Assembly (NCBI RefSeq): GCF_900112285.1
Contig: NZ_FOKZ01000006.1
Coordinates: 62,001-126,000 of the forward strand
DNA from: Polaromonas sp. OV174
GTDB lineage: Bacteria; Pseudomonadota; Gammaproteobacteria; Burkholderiales; Burkholderiaceae_C
Length of the DNA: 64,000 nt
Direction: 5' to 3'
Made by a program: the position numbers and the translations under genes. Positions 26,192 to 33,461 of this stretch are shown in pieces (the first letter of the stretch is position 1; every line of letters begins with the position of its first letter). The notes below the pieces were generated by a model, which searched no databases, was not told where the DNA came from, and was given only the letters and a program-made list of their open reading frames with translations.

Positions 26192-26562
26192 GCAGCAGGC
26201 GCTGCGGAAAGGTTGCCAACGGTCTGCTTGCGCCAGCCGCCGGCCTGGGAGCCGACGGCGTCCAGCAGTTCGACCGACTCGGCCCAGAGCTTGGGTGAGA
26301 TCAGCCGCTTGTTGTGGCTGACTCGCAGCATGGCTGTGGTGGCGCGTAGGTGCTGCAGCAGCGTGTCGAGCTGCTGCACCCTGTCATTGCCCCGCGATGC
26401 ATTGGCCATGGCCATCGCCTCCAGCATGTCCACGCACAGGGCGTGGATCTTCTCGCCCAGGCTGCGCTTGAAAATGCGCGGCATCTGGGTTTGCACGTCA
26501 AGCGCCAGCGAGAGCAGATCGCAGCCGTGTTTGTAAATGGGAAGGTCGGAGTAGAGGGCCAT
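26188..26562 (-). CDS. avd: DGR1 accessory variability determinant (Avd)
   Basis: 124 residues (MALYSDLPIYKHGCDLLSLA…). A helical-bundle protein of the Avd/S23 type: PIYKHGCDLL at the start, four predicted helices and the C-terminal AVGSQAGGWRKQ motif shared with the DGR2 Avd (AIGRQAGGWRKA). In known DGRs Avd is a pentameric basic protein that binds RT and the template RNA and is needed for mutagenic cDNA synthesis. It lies between the targets and TR1 in the standard order. Confidence 0.9.
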   Translation of the reverse strand: MALYSDLPIYKHGCDLLSLALDVQTQMPRIFKRSLGEKIHALCVDMLEAMAMANASRGNDRVQQLDTLLQHLRATTAMLRVSHNKRLISPKLWAESVELLDAVGSQAGGWRKQTVGNLSAAPAA

Positions 26563-26585
26563 GTCAATCTCAAAAAAAATCGCGG

Positions 26586-26603
26586 ACCAGCGCGCACGCT
26601 GGT
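26586..26603. other. hairpin downstream of VR1
   Basis: ACCAGCG-CGCA-CGCTGGT, a perfect 7-bp stem with a 4-base loop, 37 bases beyond the VR1 IMH end. It matches in position and context the hairpin after VR2; such structures assist target homing in studied DGRs. Confidence 0.6.
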
Positions 26604-26610
26604 GAAGGGT

Positions 26611-27138
26611 TTAAGTGGTCAAGGCGTCAAGTGGAGTCCGGCGGAAAGCACGAACGCGCCGCTCGCCGCCCTTGTCGCCCCAGGTGCTGTTGCCGTCCTC
26701 GAAGTCCTGGACAAAGGCGGTGAGGCGCGAGTGCTGCGTGCTGGTCCAGTAGTAGTCCTCGGTGCTGAAAAGCTCGGGCACGTTGGCTGCGGCGGAATTG
26801 AGCTCGCCCAGGCTGGGCAGATACCAGTCACTGTGGCCGTCGATCACCAGTTCGCGCACGCGCAGGGCGGCTGGGCAGTTGGTCAGCGCCATGGCCTCGG
26901 TGTTGGCCTTGCCGTCTGTGCGGCTGCTGGTGCCGGGCACGTCCTTGCCGTACTCGCCCCAGGCGATGTCTTCAAACTCGCCTTCGGTGGCGTCGGACAC
27001 CAGCAGGGCAAAAGGCGGTTGCTCGATGCCATCAACGATGGGGCCGCGCAGGATGGCGGCCAGCATGCCGCCCTGGCCAGCGATGACGCTGCCAAAGGCT
27101 GGCAAGACGGCCGGCAAGGTGTTGGGGTGTACTTTCAT
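26611..27138 (-). CDS. DGR1 variable protein 1 (C-type-lectin-like, DUF1566-type)
   Basis: 175 residues with a GAGGAGC ribosome site. The N-terminal part (QGGMLAAILRG…DIAWGEYGKDVPG) and the core DGHSDWYLPSLGELNSA…YYWTSTQ form a DUF1566/formylglycine-generating-like C-type lectin fold. The C terminus is VR1 (AFVQDFEDGNSTWGDKGG, then ERRVRAFR). No signal peptide, membrane segment or tail-fibre stem is visible, so it is a small stand-alone domain. It is the last of three tandem target genes. Confidence 0.88.
   Translation of the reverse strand: MKVHPNTLPAVLPAFGSVIAGQGGMLAAILRGPIVDGIEQPPFALLVSDATEGEFEDIAWGEYGKDVPGTSSRTDGKANTEAMALTNCPAALRVRELVIDGHSDWYLPSLGELNSAAANVPELFSTEDYYWTSTQHSRLTAFVQDFEDGNSTWGDKGGERRVRAFRRTPLDALTT
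26641..26738 (-). repeat. variable region VR1
   Basis: Aligned base by base to TR1 it differs at 11 positions, all at template adenines. The amino-acid changes are N to H, L, T, D, T, G and G, and D to G. The invariant IMH-side sequence encodes ERRVRAFR. Confidence 0.93.
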
Positions 27139-27173
27139 GGGGTGCTCCTCGGGTGGTGAAAAAAAAATCGTCG

Positions 27174-27191
27174 ACCGGCGCGAACGCCGGT
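27174..27191. other. hairpin downstream of VR2
   Basis: ACCGGCG-CGAA-CGCCGGT, a perfect 7-bp stem with a 4-base loop, 36 bases beyond the VR2 IMH end. It sits in the same local context (AAAAATCG before, GTGAAG after) as the VR1 hairpin. Confidence 0.6.
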
Positions 27192-27206
27192 GAAGTGTTC
27201 AAGGTG

Positions 27207-27725
27207 TCAAGCGTTCAAGTGAACCCAGCGGAAAGCACGAACGCGCCGCTCGTTGCCCTTGTCGTCCCAGGTGCCGTTGCCGTTCTCGAAGTCCTGGACA
27301 AAGGCGGTGAAGCGCGAGTCCTGCGAGCTCGACCAGTAGTAGTCGTCCTCGCTGAAATGGTCCTTGGCGTGGATGTAGGCGAGCAGCAGGTCGTGCCGGC
27401 TAGGCATGTGGAAATCGGTGTGTCCGTCGGCCGTGTAGGCGGCGGCCCATGCGGCGGCGGGATGGTCTTTGCCGGTGGCCAACAGCGCGGCGGTATTGGC
27501 CGGGCCATCGAGCTGGCTTGTGGCGCCGGGCACGTCAAGGTAGGGTCCAAAGGCCAGGTCTTCTGCCTCTTCCGTGCTGCAGATCAGGTGCCGCTCGGGC
27601 AGGCCGGCCGAGGCGGCGACGGTGCAGATAAAGCGCCCGCCCTGGCCCGGCCATATTTCACCGTGGGCGGGCGGGGTGTTGGCTTTTGATGCGATGGCCT
27701 GGGTGGTTGCGGTAGCTGATTCCAT
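27207..27725 (-). CDS. DGR1 variable protein 2 (C-type-lectin-like, DUF1566-type)
   Basis: About 172 residues. I choose the ATG at 27725 because AAGGAT lies just upstream of it; an ATG two codons earlier falls inside that site. Motifs: PPAHGEIWPGQGGRFICTV, DVPGATSQLDG, ADGHTDFHMPSRHDLLLA and YYWSSSQ, then VR2 and a short WVHLNA tail. Very similar to variable protein 3 throughout, indicating tandem duplication. No export or tail-attachment signal is visible. Confidence 0.88.
   Translation of the reverse strand: MESATATTQAIASKANTPPAHGEIWPGQGGRFICTVAASAGLPERHLICSTEEAEDLAFGPYLDVPGATSQLDGPANTAALLATGKDHPAAAWAAAYTADGHTDFHMPSRHDLLLAYIHAKDHFSEDDYYWSSSQDSRFTAFVQDFENGNGTWDDKGNERRVRAFRWVHLNA
27228..27325 (-). 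repeat. variable region VR2
   Basis: Eight differences to TR1, all at template adenines, giving N to D, F, T, T and D, S to G, and D to G. Both the varied and invariant parts stay in frame. Confidence 0.93.
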
Positions 27726-27753
27726 ATTCATCCTTGGGTAAAAAAATCGCGGA

Positions 27754-27766
27754 CCGGCTGCGCCGG
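27754..27766. other. hairpin downstream of VR3
   Basis: CCGGC-TGC-GCCGG, a 5-bp perfect stem in the same context as the VR1 and VR2 hairpins but shorter, 50 bases beyond the VR3 IMH end. Confidence 0.45.
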
Positions 27767-27792
27767 CGTGAGTGGGAAAAGTGTTTAAGTGG

Positions 27793-28404
27793 TCAAGCGT
27801 TCAAGTCCTGAACCCAGCGGAAAGCACGAACGCGCCGCTCGCTGCCCTTGCCGTCCCAGATGCTGTCGCCGCCCTCGAAGTCCTGGACAAAGGCGTTGGT
27901 GCGCGAGCTCTGCGTGCTGCTCCAGTACCAGCTGCTTTTCTCAAAAAGCTCCGGTGCGCAGATATGCGCCATCACCAGGTCTAACCGGCTGGGCAGGAAG
28001 AAATCGGTGTGGCCATCGGCGGCGTAGGCGGTGGCCCACTCTGCGGCAGGGTGGTCTTTGCCGGTGGCTAGCAGGGCTGCGGTGTTGGTGCGACCGTTGA
28101 GCTGGCTGCGGGCGCCAGGCACATCGATGCTGGGGCCGTAGGTGATCCGGTCTTCGGATTCGGCGGCGCCGGCAATCAGGTGGCGCGCAGGCGCGTCCAG
28201 TAGGGCGGGCAGGGTGCAGACGTAGTAGCCGCCCTGGCCGAGCCAGTACTCGCCGTGGGCAGGTGGGGTCAGGGTATTTCCAGCTGCGGCCGGTTGGATG
28301 GTGGCCGTGGTGAACGGCTCGAAATTCAGCAGCTCGCTGGGGATGCCGGCCATGCCTTGCGGCAGGGTCAGGTGGATGGTGGCGTTGGCGATGTGCATTT
28401 GCAT
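27793..28404 (-). CDS. DGR1 variable protein 3 (C-type-lectin-like, DUF1566-type)
   Basis: 203 residues from an ATG with an AAGGAG site. The N-terminal extension (MQMHIANATIHLTLPQGMAG…) is about 30 residues longer than in protein 2. Then PPAHGEYWLGQGGYYVCTL, DVPGARSQLNG, ADGHTDFFLPSRLDLVMA and YWSSTQ lead into VR3. It is the first gene of the DGR1 cassette, 27 bp downstream of the ParB-like gene in the same leftward transcript. Confidence 0.88.
   Translation of the reverse strand: MQMHIANATIHLTLPQGMAGIPSELLNFEPFTTATIQPAAAGNTLTPPAHGEYWLGQGGYYVCTLPALLDAPARHLIAGAAESEDRITYGPSIDVPGARSQLNGRTNTAALLATGKDHPAAEWATAYAADGHTDFFLPSRLDLVMAHICAPELFEKSSWYWSSTQSSRTNAFVQDFEGGDSIWDGKGSERRVRAFRWVQDLNA
27817..27914 (-). 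repeat. variable region VR3
   Basis: Ten differences to TR1, all at template adenines, giving N to S, T, G, D, I, D and S, and two D to G. Confidence 0.93.
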
Positions 28405-28431
28405 GGGGACTCCTTCGGGTTGAGGTGAAAA

Positions 28432-30273
28432 TCAGGCGGCCAGTGCTGGCGCGGTGGTTGCGGTGCTGGACTTTTCCGCGGCGGTGTGCGCCTTGCGGAT
28501 GGCGGCTACATCGATGCCGTAGTGCTCGGCTGCGGTCAGCAGATCGTCTGGTTTTTGATTGCTGTACGAGGCTCTGACGTTGGTGATCAGCACGCAATCC
28601 AGCATGAAGAGCTCAAGCTCGGGCAGGCTCATCTCGATGATTCGTTCGTCGATGTCTTCCACTCTGTATAGGGCTTCGATCTCTTCCCCGTCATCCCAAT
28701 TGATGTTGGCCCAGACGCTTTGTGCGATCAGCAGCATTTCTGGGGCGCTGCGTGGGGTACTCGCAGCTTTTTCGCGCACCAGGCGGAATGCTTCCGCATG
28801 AATAGAGTTTTCCAGTGCCAACGCTTTCTCGTCTTCCAGGCGACGGGCTTCGTAGGCCTTACTTGAGTTGTCTTTGCTGCTGCTCATTTCCTCGACCTTG
28901 ACGCCAGCGGCTTGCAGGTCTTGGCGCTTCACCACCTCGATGGTTTTGCCATCCCTTGGGTTCTGGATCGTCACGGTCTCGATCTGGGTGCCGCCATTTG
29001 CGCCGATTTTCTTCAGCTCAGCCTTGACGTCCTTGAGCGGGATGTAATCACCCTTGAGCTGGCCATACGCGCTGATAGCCTGACGCGCCTTGTTGCCGGC
29101 AATCACCGTCTTGCCTTTGGCCTCCAGCGCGGCCTGGTTGGCCTTGAGCTGGGCGGTCTTCTTGGTGTCGAAGCAGGCGGGGTCGGTGCAGACGTTGTCT
29201 CCGCGTGGCGGGCCGTAGTGGCCTTTTTCGCCCAGCAAGTCGACGAAAAGCACCGGGTCTGCGCCTGAGCGCTTGGGGCAGGCCGTGCAGGCGCCTGCAC
29301 TCTCGACCAGTGTGGCGTCGTCGAGCGCCCACAAGGCGTCTTTCAGGCCTAGGGTGAACTTTTCGCGCAGCAGGCCTTGTGCCTTGCGCGTCGTCATCAG
29401 TTCGTCGGATGCGCCGCTGCCGTAGGTGCCGTCCAGGATAAGTTTCAGGCCGTGTGCCTGGTGTTTTTCGCCGGGCACGCGGGCGAGCATCGTGGCCACT
29501 TCCTGCTTGATCTTGCCGTCGCGCAGTGCCTTGACGCCAGCGTCGTGCAGCGTGGCCAGCTTAAGGCGGTTGTAAACCAAGGTGCGGCTCAAGCCAGTGC
29601 GGCGGCAGAATTCGTCCTTGGTGACGTTGTGGGCCTTGATGTAGGCGGCGAAGCTTTGCGCTTCGTCGAAGGCGTCGAGGTCTTTGCGCTGCAGGTTTTC
29701 AACGGCCTGCAGCTGGGCACTCTCGGCGTCGGTCAGGTCGCGCACGAAGGCCGGGCCGTGCGTCATGCCGGCCAGCCTGGCGCCGCGCTTGCGGCAGTGG
29801 CCGAAAACGTTCTCATACCGGCCATCTGCCTTGGGGCGCAGCAGCATGGGGGAGATCATGCCGACGGCCTTCATGGCTTCGGCCAGGCCGGTGATATAGG
29901 CCTCGGGGTAGTGGGTGCGCGGCTGCGACGGGGAGTCGTCGATCAGATCGAGTGGGATCAGCTCAGCAACGTTTAGCGCCGGGTCGGTGTAGAGGTTGAT
30001 CGTCTGCAGCTGCTCGGTGAGTCCGGCTAATGCGCCGGATTGCGGTGTGGCAATGATCTTGAGCATGTCGGCCTCGGTGGGACCCCAGTCCTCCTCGTGC
30101 ACCACGATCACGGTGTTATCGGGTGTGCTGACCTTGTAGCTGCTCTTGCCGGAGCGGTCCATGACGGTGATTTCCTGGCCTGCATGGGGGTGTGGCTCGC
30201 CGCTGATGTCGAGCAGACTGTGCAGCAGGCGGAAGGTTTTGCCGATGAGGGCGGTGGCGAGTTTTTTGGACAT
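28432..30273 (-). CDS. ParB/RepB/Spo0J-family nuclease-like protein
   Basis: 613 residues. A ParB N-terminal domain (ELIPLDLIDDSPSQPRTHYPEAYITGLAEAMKAVG…PMLLRP, then FGHCRKRGARLAG) is followed by a KorB-like helix-turn-helix (DEFCRRTGLSRTLVYNRLKLA). A Cys-rich segment (GACTACPKRS…CTDPACFDTK) may bind zinc, and a long helical C-terminal part follows. No ParA partner is nearby, so a partition role is doubtful; stand-alone phage ParB-like proteins may act on DNA in other ways. It heads the DGR1 part of the leftward operon. Confidence 0.8.
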   Translation of the reverse strand: MSKKLATALIGKTFRLLHSLLDISGEPHPHAGQEITVMDRSGKSSYKVSTPDNTVIVVHEEDWGPTEADMLKIIATPQSGALAGLTEQLQTINLYTDPALNVAELIPLDLIDDSPSQPRTHYPEAYITGLAEAMKAVGMISPMLLRPKADGRYENVFGHCRKRGARLAGMTHGPAFVRDLTDAESAQLQAVENLQRKDLDAFDEAQSFAAYIKAHNVTKDEFCRRTGLSRTLVYNRLKLATLHDAGVKALRDGKIKQEVATMLARVPGEKHQAHGLKLILDGTYGSGASDELMTTRKAQGLLREKFTLGLKDALWALDDATLVESAGACTACPKRSGADPVLFVDLLGEKGHYGPPRGDNVCTDPACFDTKKTAQLKANQAALEAKGKTVIAGNKARQAISAYGQLKGDYIPLKDVKAELKKIGANGGTQIETVTIQNPRDGKTIEVVKRQDLQAAGVKVEEMSSSKDNSSKAYEARRLEDEKALALENSIHAEAFRLVREKAASTPRSAPEMLLIAQSVWANINWDDGEEIEALYRVEDIDERIIEMSLPELELFMLDCVLITNVRASYSNQKPDDLLTAAEHYGIDVAAIRKAHTAAEKSSTATTAPALAA

Positions 30274-30315
30274 GGTGAATGGCTCCGGTGAGGTGGCGGG
30301 TGGGGCGCTGCGGAC

Positions 30316-30885
30316 TCAGGCTGTGCGCCAGATCCGGGTCTTGCCTACGGCGTCAATGCCGACCTTGTAGGTGCCCTGTTTGAGCTTGTTGCGGCTGAGT
30401 GCTGCGGCGGCCAGGGCGCCCTTGATGGGGTCTGGAACGATGGCACTTTGGCCGGCTTGGTTGAGTTTGAGGAAAACGGGCTCCCACTTGCATACGCCGA
30501 CTTTTTGCTTGGGCGCGTAAGGCACGTTGTGCTCGACCTTGAGGGTGTCCGCGTCGATGATGTGGCGTGGGCTTTTAAAACCACGGGGCGCGGTCTTGCG
30601 GGCGGCTTGGAGCGCTGCTGGTGCTGGCTCGGCCTTGGCCTGTTGGTGCTGCAGGATGGCGCTGCCGGCGCTGTAGGTGTAGTCGCCGTCTATGTCGCGG
30701 TCGCGCTTCAGCAGGCCGGCGTCCATGGCGGGGCGCAGCATGCTGTGGATGTTGCCGCGTACGCAGTCAAATTTTTCAGCAATGTCTTCCAGCGTGAGGT
30801 GCTCGTCCGGGTTGTTTTTGAAAAAGCCGATGCAGCTGGATGCGAGGCTGTCGGAGCGTGGGATGTAGGGGGTGTGGAGGCTCAT
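30316..30885 (-). CDS. phage protein with winged helix-turn-helix
   Basis: 189 residues. The N-terminal wHTH (FFKNNPDEHLTLEDIAEKF…GNIHSMLRPAMDAGLLKR) resembles DNA-binding domains. A Pro/Ala linker leads to a C-terminal domain (FKSPRHIIDADTLKVEHNV…GIDAVGKTRIWR) that looks like an independent small fold. Probably a regulator or DNA-processing factor of the leftward arm; the exact role is unknown. It overlaps the upstream gene by four bases. Confidence 0.6.
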   Translation of the reverse strand: MSLHTPYIPRSDSLASSCIGFFKNNPDEHLTLEDIAEKFDCVRGNIHSMLRPAMDAGLLKRDRDIDGDYTYSAGSAILQHQQAKAEPAPAALQAARKTAPRGFKSPRHIIDADTLKVEHNVPYAPKQKVGVCKWEPVFLKLNQAGQSAIVPDPIKGALAAAALSRNKLKQGTYKVGIDAVGKTRIWRTA

Positions 30886-31166
30886 TTTTTATGGCGTGTT
30901 GTGCGCAGCAGCTGCGCGGTGATGGGGTGGCGGTAAACAAACATGCTGGCGACGATGCCGAATGGCCCGCCCGCGAGGTAGGCGGCAATTTCCCAGCCGC
31001 TGGCATTGGGCGCGAGCTTGAAAAGCACCAGGTTGGCGGCGCCGATGGCTAGTGAGTTGCAAAAGGCTGCGATGCCGTGGCCGTTGTTGACCAGCTGGCT
31101 CTGCAAGCCCAGGCAAAACACCAGGGCAAAGGTGCTGAGCAATAGGAGGAGGGCGGCGGCGGTCAT
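30882..31166 (-). CDS. small membrane protein
   Basis: 94 residues from the ATG at 31166 (MTAAALLLLLSTFALVFC…). Three hydrophobic segments are visible (about residues 2-20, 32-50 and 58-77), followed by a basic end (LLRTTRHKK). This pattern is common in small prophage inner-membrane proteins of unknown role. ATGA overlaps on both sides confirm it belongs to the leftward operon. Confidence 0.6.
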   Translation of the reverse strand: MTAAALLLLLSTFALVFCLGLQSQLVNNGHGIAAFCNSLAIGAANLVLFKLAPNASGWEIAAYLAGGPFGIVASMFVYRHPITAQLLRTTRHKK

Positions 31167-31492
31167 GACCGCGACCTGTTGCGGGAGATGAGATGCGATT
31201 CGACGGCGGGCATGCCCAGGCACAGCCTGGCGCGGTCGCGGACTTCGGGTGTTACGGCATGGCCGAGCTCCTCAGGGTGCAGCATGTCATTGAGCAACTG
31301 CTTGACCTGGTTGGTGCATGGCGTGTTGTGCTGTACCTTGTTGGCCTGGGCCCTGCATGTGCGCAACAGGTCCATGGCCAGGCTTTGGGCAGGGGTGCGC
31401 GGCTGGCCGATACAAGGGGAGTCGGCATCGGTGATGACTGCAACGCCTGCACCCTTGGGTAGATCGGTCAAGACAATGGTGATGGTCTTCAT
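31163..31492 (-). CDS. hypothetical prophage protein
   Basis: 109 residues from the ATG at 31492 (MKTITIVLTDLPKGAGVAVI…). The N-terminal strand pattern with PAQSLAMDLLRTCR is widespread among small phage proteins of unknown function. Earlier in-frame starts are proline/arginine-rich and look non-coding. It overlaps its neighbours by four bases each. Confidence 0.6.
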   Translation of the reverse strand: MKTITIVLTDLPKGAGVAVITDADSPCIGQPRTPAQSLAMDLLRTCRAQANKVQHNTPCTNQVKQLLNDMLHPEELGHAVTPEVRDRARLCLGMPAVESHLISRNRSRS

Positions 31493-31890
31493 GCTGAAGC
31501 TTGTTCCTGGTCGGTGGTGGGGATGGATGGGGTGGTAGGGGTAGCTGCTTGCTGGCGCTTTTCTTCGTGGGCGATCCAGCTGGGGGCGAGGGGGGCGAGT
31601 TGGCACGACTTGATGCGTGCGCGCAGCTCGGTGTTGACGGGGCGGACGTGGTAAATCTCAAGGTCCACGCAGCGGCCGGGTATCAGCTCTGCGCGGTGTG
31701 CCTCAAGGAACTGCAAGGCCTCGGCGCCTAGCCACTGGGCGCTAAAGCCTTGTGGAAAGATGCGGCCAGCGATATCGCGCCCTACCAGCACGAAGCCTCG
31801 CTCTGCATCAAGGCTTGGGCCGGTGGTGCAGTTGGCCGGCCCCATGGTCAGAAAGGCCCGAAGTTTGATGACGGCATCTAGCGAAGACAT
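31489..31890 (-). CDS. hypothetical prophage protein
   Basis: 133 residues from the ATG at 31890, preceded by AAGGGG (MSSLDAVIKLRAFLTMGPAN…). Predicted mixed alpha/beta with a low-complexity Thr/Pro C terminus (TPTTPSIPTTDQEQA). No recognisable family. Confidence 0.55.
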   Translation of the reverse strand: MSSLDAVIKLRAFLTMGPANCTTGPSLDAERGFVLVGRDIAGRIFPQGFSAQWLGAEALQFLEAHRAELIPGRCVDLEIYHVRPVNTELRARIKSCQLAPLAPSWIAHEEKRQQAATPTTPSIPTTDQEQASA

Positions 31891-31900
31891 GGCGGGCCCC

Positions 31901-32089
31901 TTACTGCGCGACTTGGAAGACAACCAGGGCGATCAGTGGCGCCAGTACCAGTACGCAAAAAAGGACGGTCAGCACCGTAAAGATGGCCGAGCGGATCGGG
32001 CCGGGGGCGCGGCGGAAAGGCCCCTCTATGGTGATCTGCCGGCGCGTGTCCACGCGGTAGTAGCCTGGGCGGGTGTTGAGGCGATTCAT
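31901..32089 (-). CDS. single-pass membrane protein, 62 aa
   Basis: 62 residues (MNRLNTRPGYYRVDTRRQIT…). A basic cytoplasmic N terminus is followed by one long hydrophobic helix from about residue 35 to the end (AIFTVLTVLFCVLVLAPLIA). Role unknown. It overlaps the preceding small gene by four bases. Confidence 0.6.
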   Translation of the reverse strand: MNRLNTRPGYYRVDTRRQITIEGPFRRAPGPIRSAIFTVLTVLFCVLVLAPLIALVVFQVAQ

Positions 32090-32235
32090 GGCAGGCCTTT
32101 CAGCGCCACATGCATGGTGGTGGCGGGTGGTGCGTCAGGAAAGCGGCGTTCTGCGTCGGCTGCGGCCTGCAGCTGGCCGGGGAAGACGCCGATGTAGGTG
32201 GTCACGCCGGGGACGATGATGCGAAAGGTCAGCAT
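32086..32235 (-). CDS. small hypothetical prophage protein, 49 aa
   Basis: A 49-residue frame (MLTFRIIVPGVTTYIGVFPG…HVALKGLP). It overlaps the gene upstream by seven bases and the one downstream by four. The N-terminal strand-rich part and the F-PGQLQAAADAERRFPDA helix look protein-like; function unknown. Confidence 0.5.
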   Translation of the reverse strand: MLTFRIIVPGVTTYIGVFPGQLQAAADAERRFPDAPPATTMHVALKGLP

Positions 32236-32498
32236 GTCGTGCCCTCCGGCTTTTTGGCCAGCGCATTTTCAACGGCCTCATCGATGCGGATTTGGATGGA
32301 GCGTTCTGACGGCCACGGCTGCGTGGCCAGGCCTTTGCTGCACACTCGGCGCATGACGTCGATATCGATGTGTTGGTCCTGCGCCGCCTCTTCGATCAGC
32401 AGCTCGAACGACTCCGAGCCGGGGCCAATGAGGTAGGCAAGGCGCGGGTCGCGGTGCATTTGACGCAGGATGTGAAATGCGGCTTTGGTATTACTCAT
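32229..32498 (-). CDS. hypothetical prophage protein
   Basis: 89 residues from the ATG at 32498 (MSNTKAAFHILRQMHRDPRL…). Mostly helical and acidic; no known motif. The start is supported by the four-base overlap with the upstream gene. Confidence 0.55.
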   Translation of the reverse strand: MSNTKAAFHILRQMHRDPRLAYLIGPGSESFELLIEEAAQDQHIDIDVMRRVCSKGLATQPWPSERSIQIRIDEAVENALAKKPEGTTC

Positions 32499-32788
32499 GC
32501 CGGCACCTCGACCAGATTGCCGAAATCGTCGCAAACCAATCTGCCGACAGAGGACGACCAGCTTCTGCCCTGCTGATCGACGCGACTTTCCGAGCCCCAC
32601 CAGGTTCCCGGGCGGAAATCTATCTCATCGACGGGCTGGTAGTCGCGGTACAGGCGCGCTTCACCCATGGACCCCTCAATGATCATTGCGATGCTGTGGC
32701 CGCCAAACGCGCTATGAAAGCGTAAACGCCCGTCGCATATGGGCATCAGAGTTGTGCAGGCGTCTGCACTGTGGGTGAGCGTGTTCAA
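32495..32788 (-). CDS. hypothetical prophage protein, first of the leftward operon
   Basis: 97 residues (MNTLTHSADACTTLMPICDG…). Predicted beta-rich with several Trp and Gly (FRPGTWWGSES); no known family. It is the most upstream coding gene of the leftward arm. A terminator-like hairpin about 100 bp further upstream separates it from the 33.4-kb operators. Confidence 0.55.
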   Translation of the reverse strand: MNTLTHSADACTTLMPICDGRLRFHSAFGGHSIAMIIEGSMGEARLYRDYQPVDEIDFRPGTWWGSESRVDQQGRSWSSSVGRLVCDDFGNLVEVPA

Positions 32789-33370
32789 TTCGGCCTCCTG
32801 GTGAAAAGTTGGCGTAAAAAAGCCGCATCAGGGCGCGGCGGTGGTCATTCACATTCAGCAACGCCCCGTGGGCGCTCTTGAATGAAAAAGCCCGTGATCA
32901 GACGGGCTTTAGTGGCTTGTAGTGATGGGTTATTTGTGCATGGGTGCTCCTGTTGTTGGCGCCTGGTTGGCTTGCGGCGCTTCGCCGGAAGGGGTGAAAA
33001 ACATCAGCACCCTCACACGATGCTGAAGTTTTGGCCCTCTTGCGAAGGCCGTCACGGGTACTCAATCCGTGTCCATTCAGGAAGCATTCGTGCCCAGGCT
33101 ATGACGCCCTGAGGCGGTCAGTCGTTACCGCGCCACGACATATCGGCGTCCCCCTTGTTGGGGAGCCCGGCCCCTGGGGTCAGCGCATGCCACGCGGCAT
33201 GCTCGCCCAGGGAGTTCGGGATTTAGCGTCTTGATCTGCCGACGCTGCGGGAGCAGGGCGCCCTGCGTGCAGGGTGGGCCGTGAATCCTGTGTGTTGTTA
33301 AGGGGCCATGCGGGCCGCCGGTGCGATGACTGACGGGTGGCGCAGAGGGTTTCTGCGGCATGGGTGAATT
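32789..33370. other. 582-bp gap without a convincing gene
   Basis: It holds the hairpin at 32887-32910 and several GC-rich inverted segments, for example around 33180-33210 (GCATGCCACGCGGCATGC). Open frames here are proline/arginine-rich without ribosome sites. If the operator pair at 33371 marks a leftward promoter, this is its untranslated leader. Confidence 0.5.
32887..32910 (-). terminator. terminator between left operators and leftward operon
   Basis: AAAGCCCGT/ACGGGCTTT, a 9-bp stem with a 6-base loop. On the minus strand the stem is followed by TTTTTCATT, so it should stop leftward transcripts. On the plus strand the T-run is short. Confidence 0.7.
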
Positions 33371-33408
33371 ATCACTAATGTGATTTATCGTGTCAACACG
33401 AACGTGAT
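33371..33408. promoter_or_regulatory. left operator pair (14-bp palindromes)
   Basis: ATCACTAATGTGAT (33371-33384) and AACACGAACGTGAT (33395-33408) match the ATCACnnnnGTGAT sites found between the repressor and Cro-like genes at 35818-35884. They sit just upstream of the membrane-protein gene and face the leftward arm on the other side, the place expected for an OL-like site. Confidence 0.75.
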
Positions 33409-33461
33409 ATTTGTTTGCAATAATGCAACTGCCCGCATGGTGTGAGGTAAGGGAATTGCAA

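Noticed and set aside
26611..28404. VR similarity explained as simple tandem gene duplication
   Set aside because: Duplication explains the shared gene bodies, but not 29 differences restricted to template adenines relative to a non-coding-phase template.
33125..33361. Minus-strand frame next to the left operators, considered as an N-like gene
   Set aside because: Pro/Arg/Gly composition of random GC-rich DNA and no ribosome site; no arginine-rich RNA-binding helix pattern.
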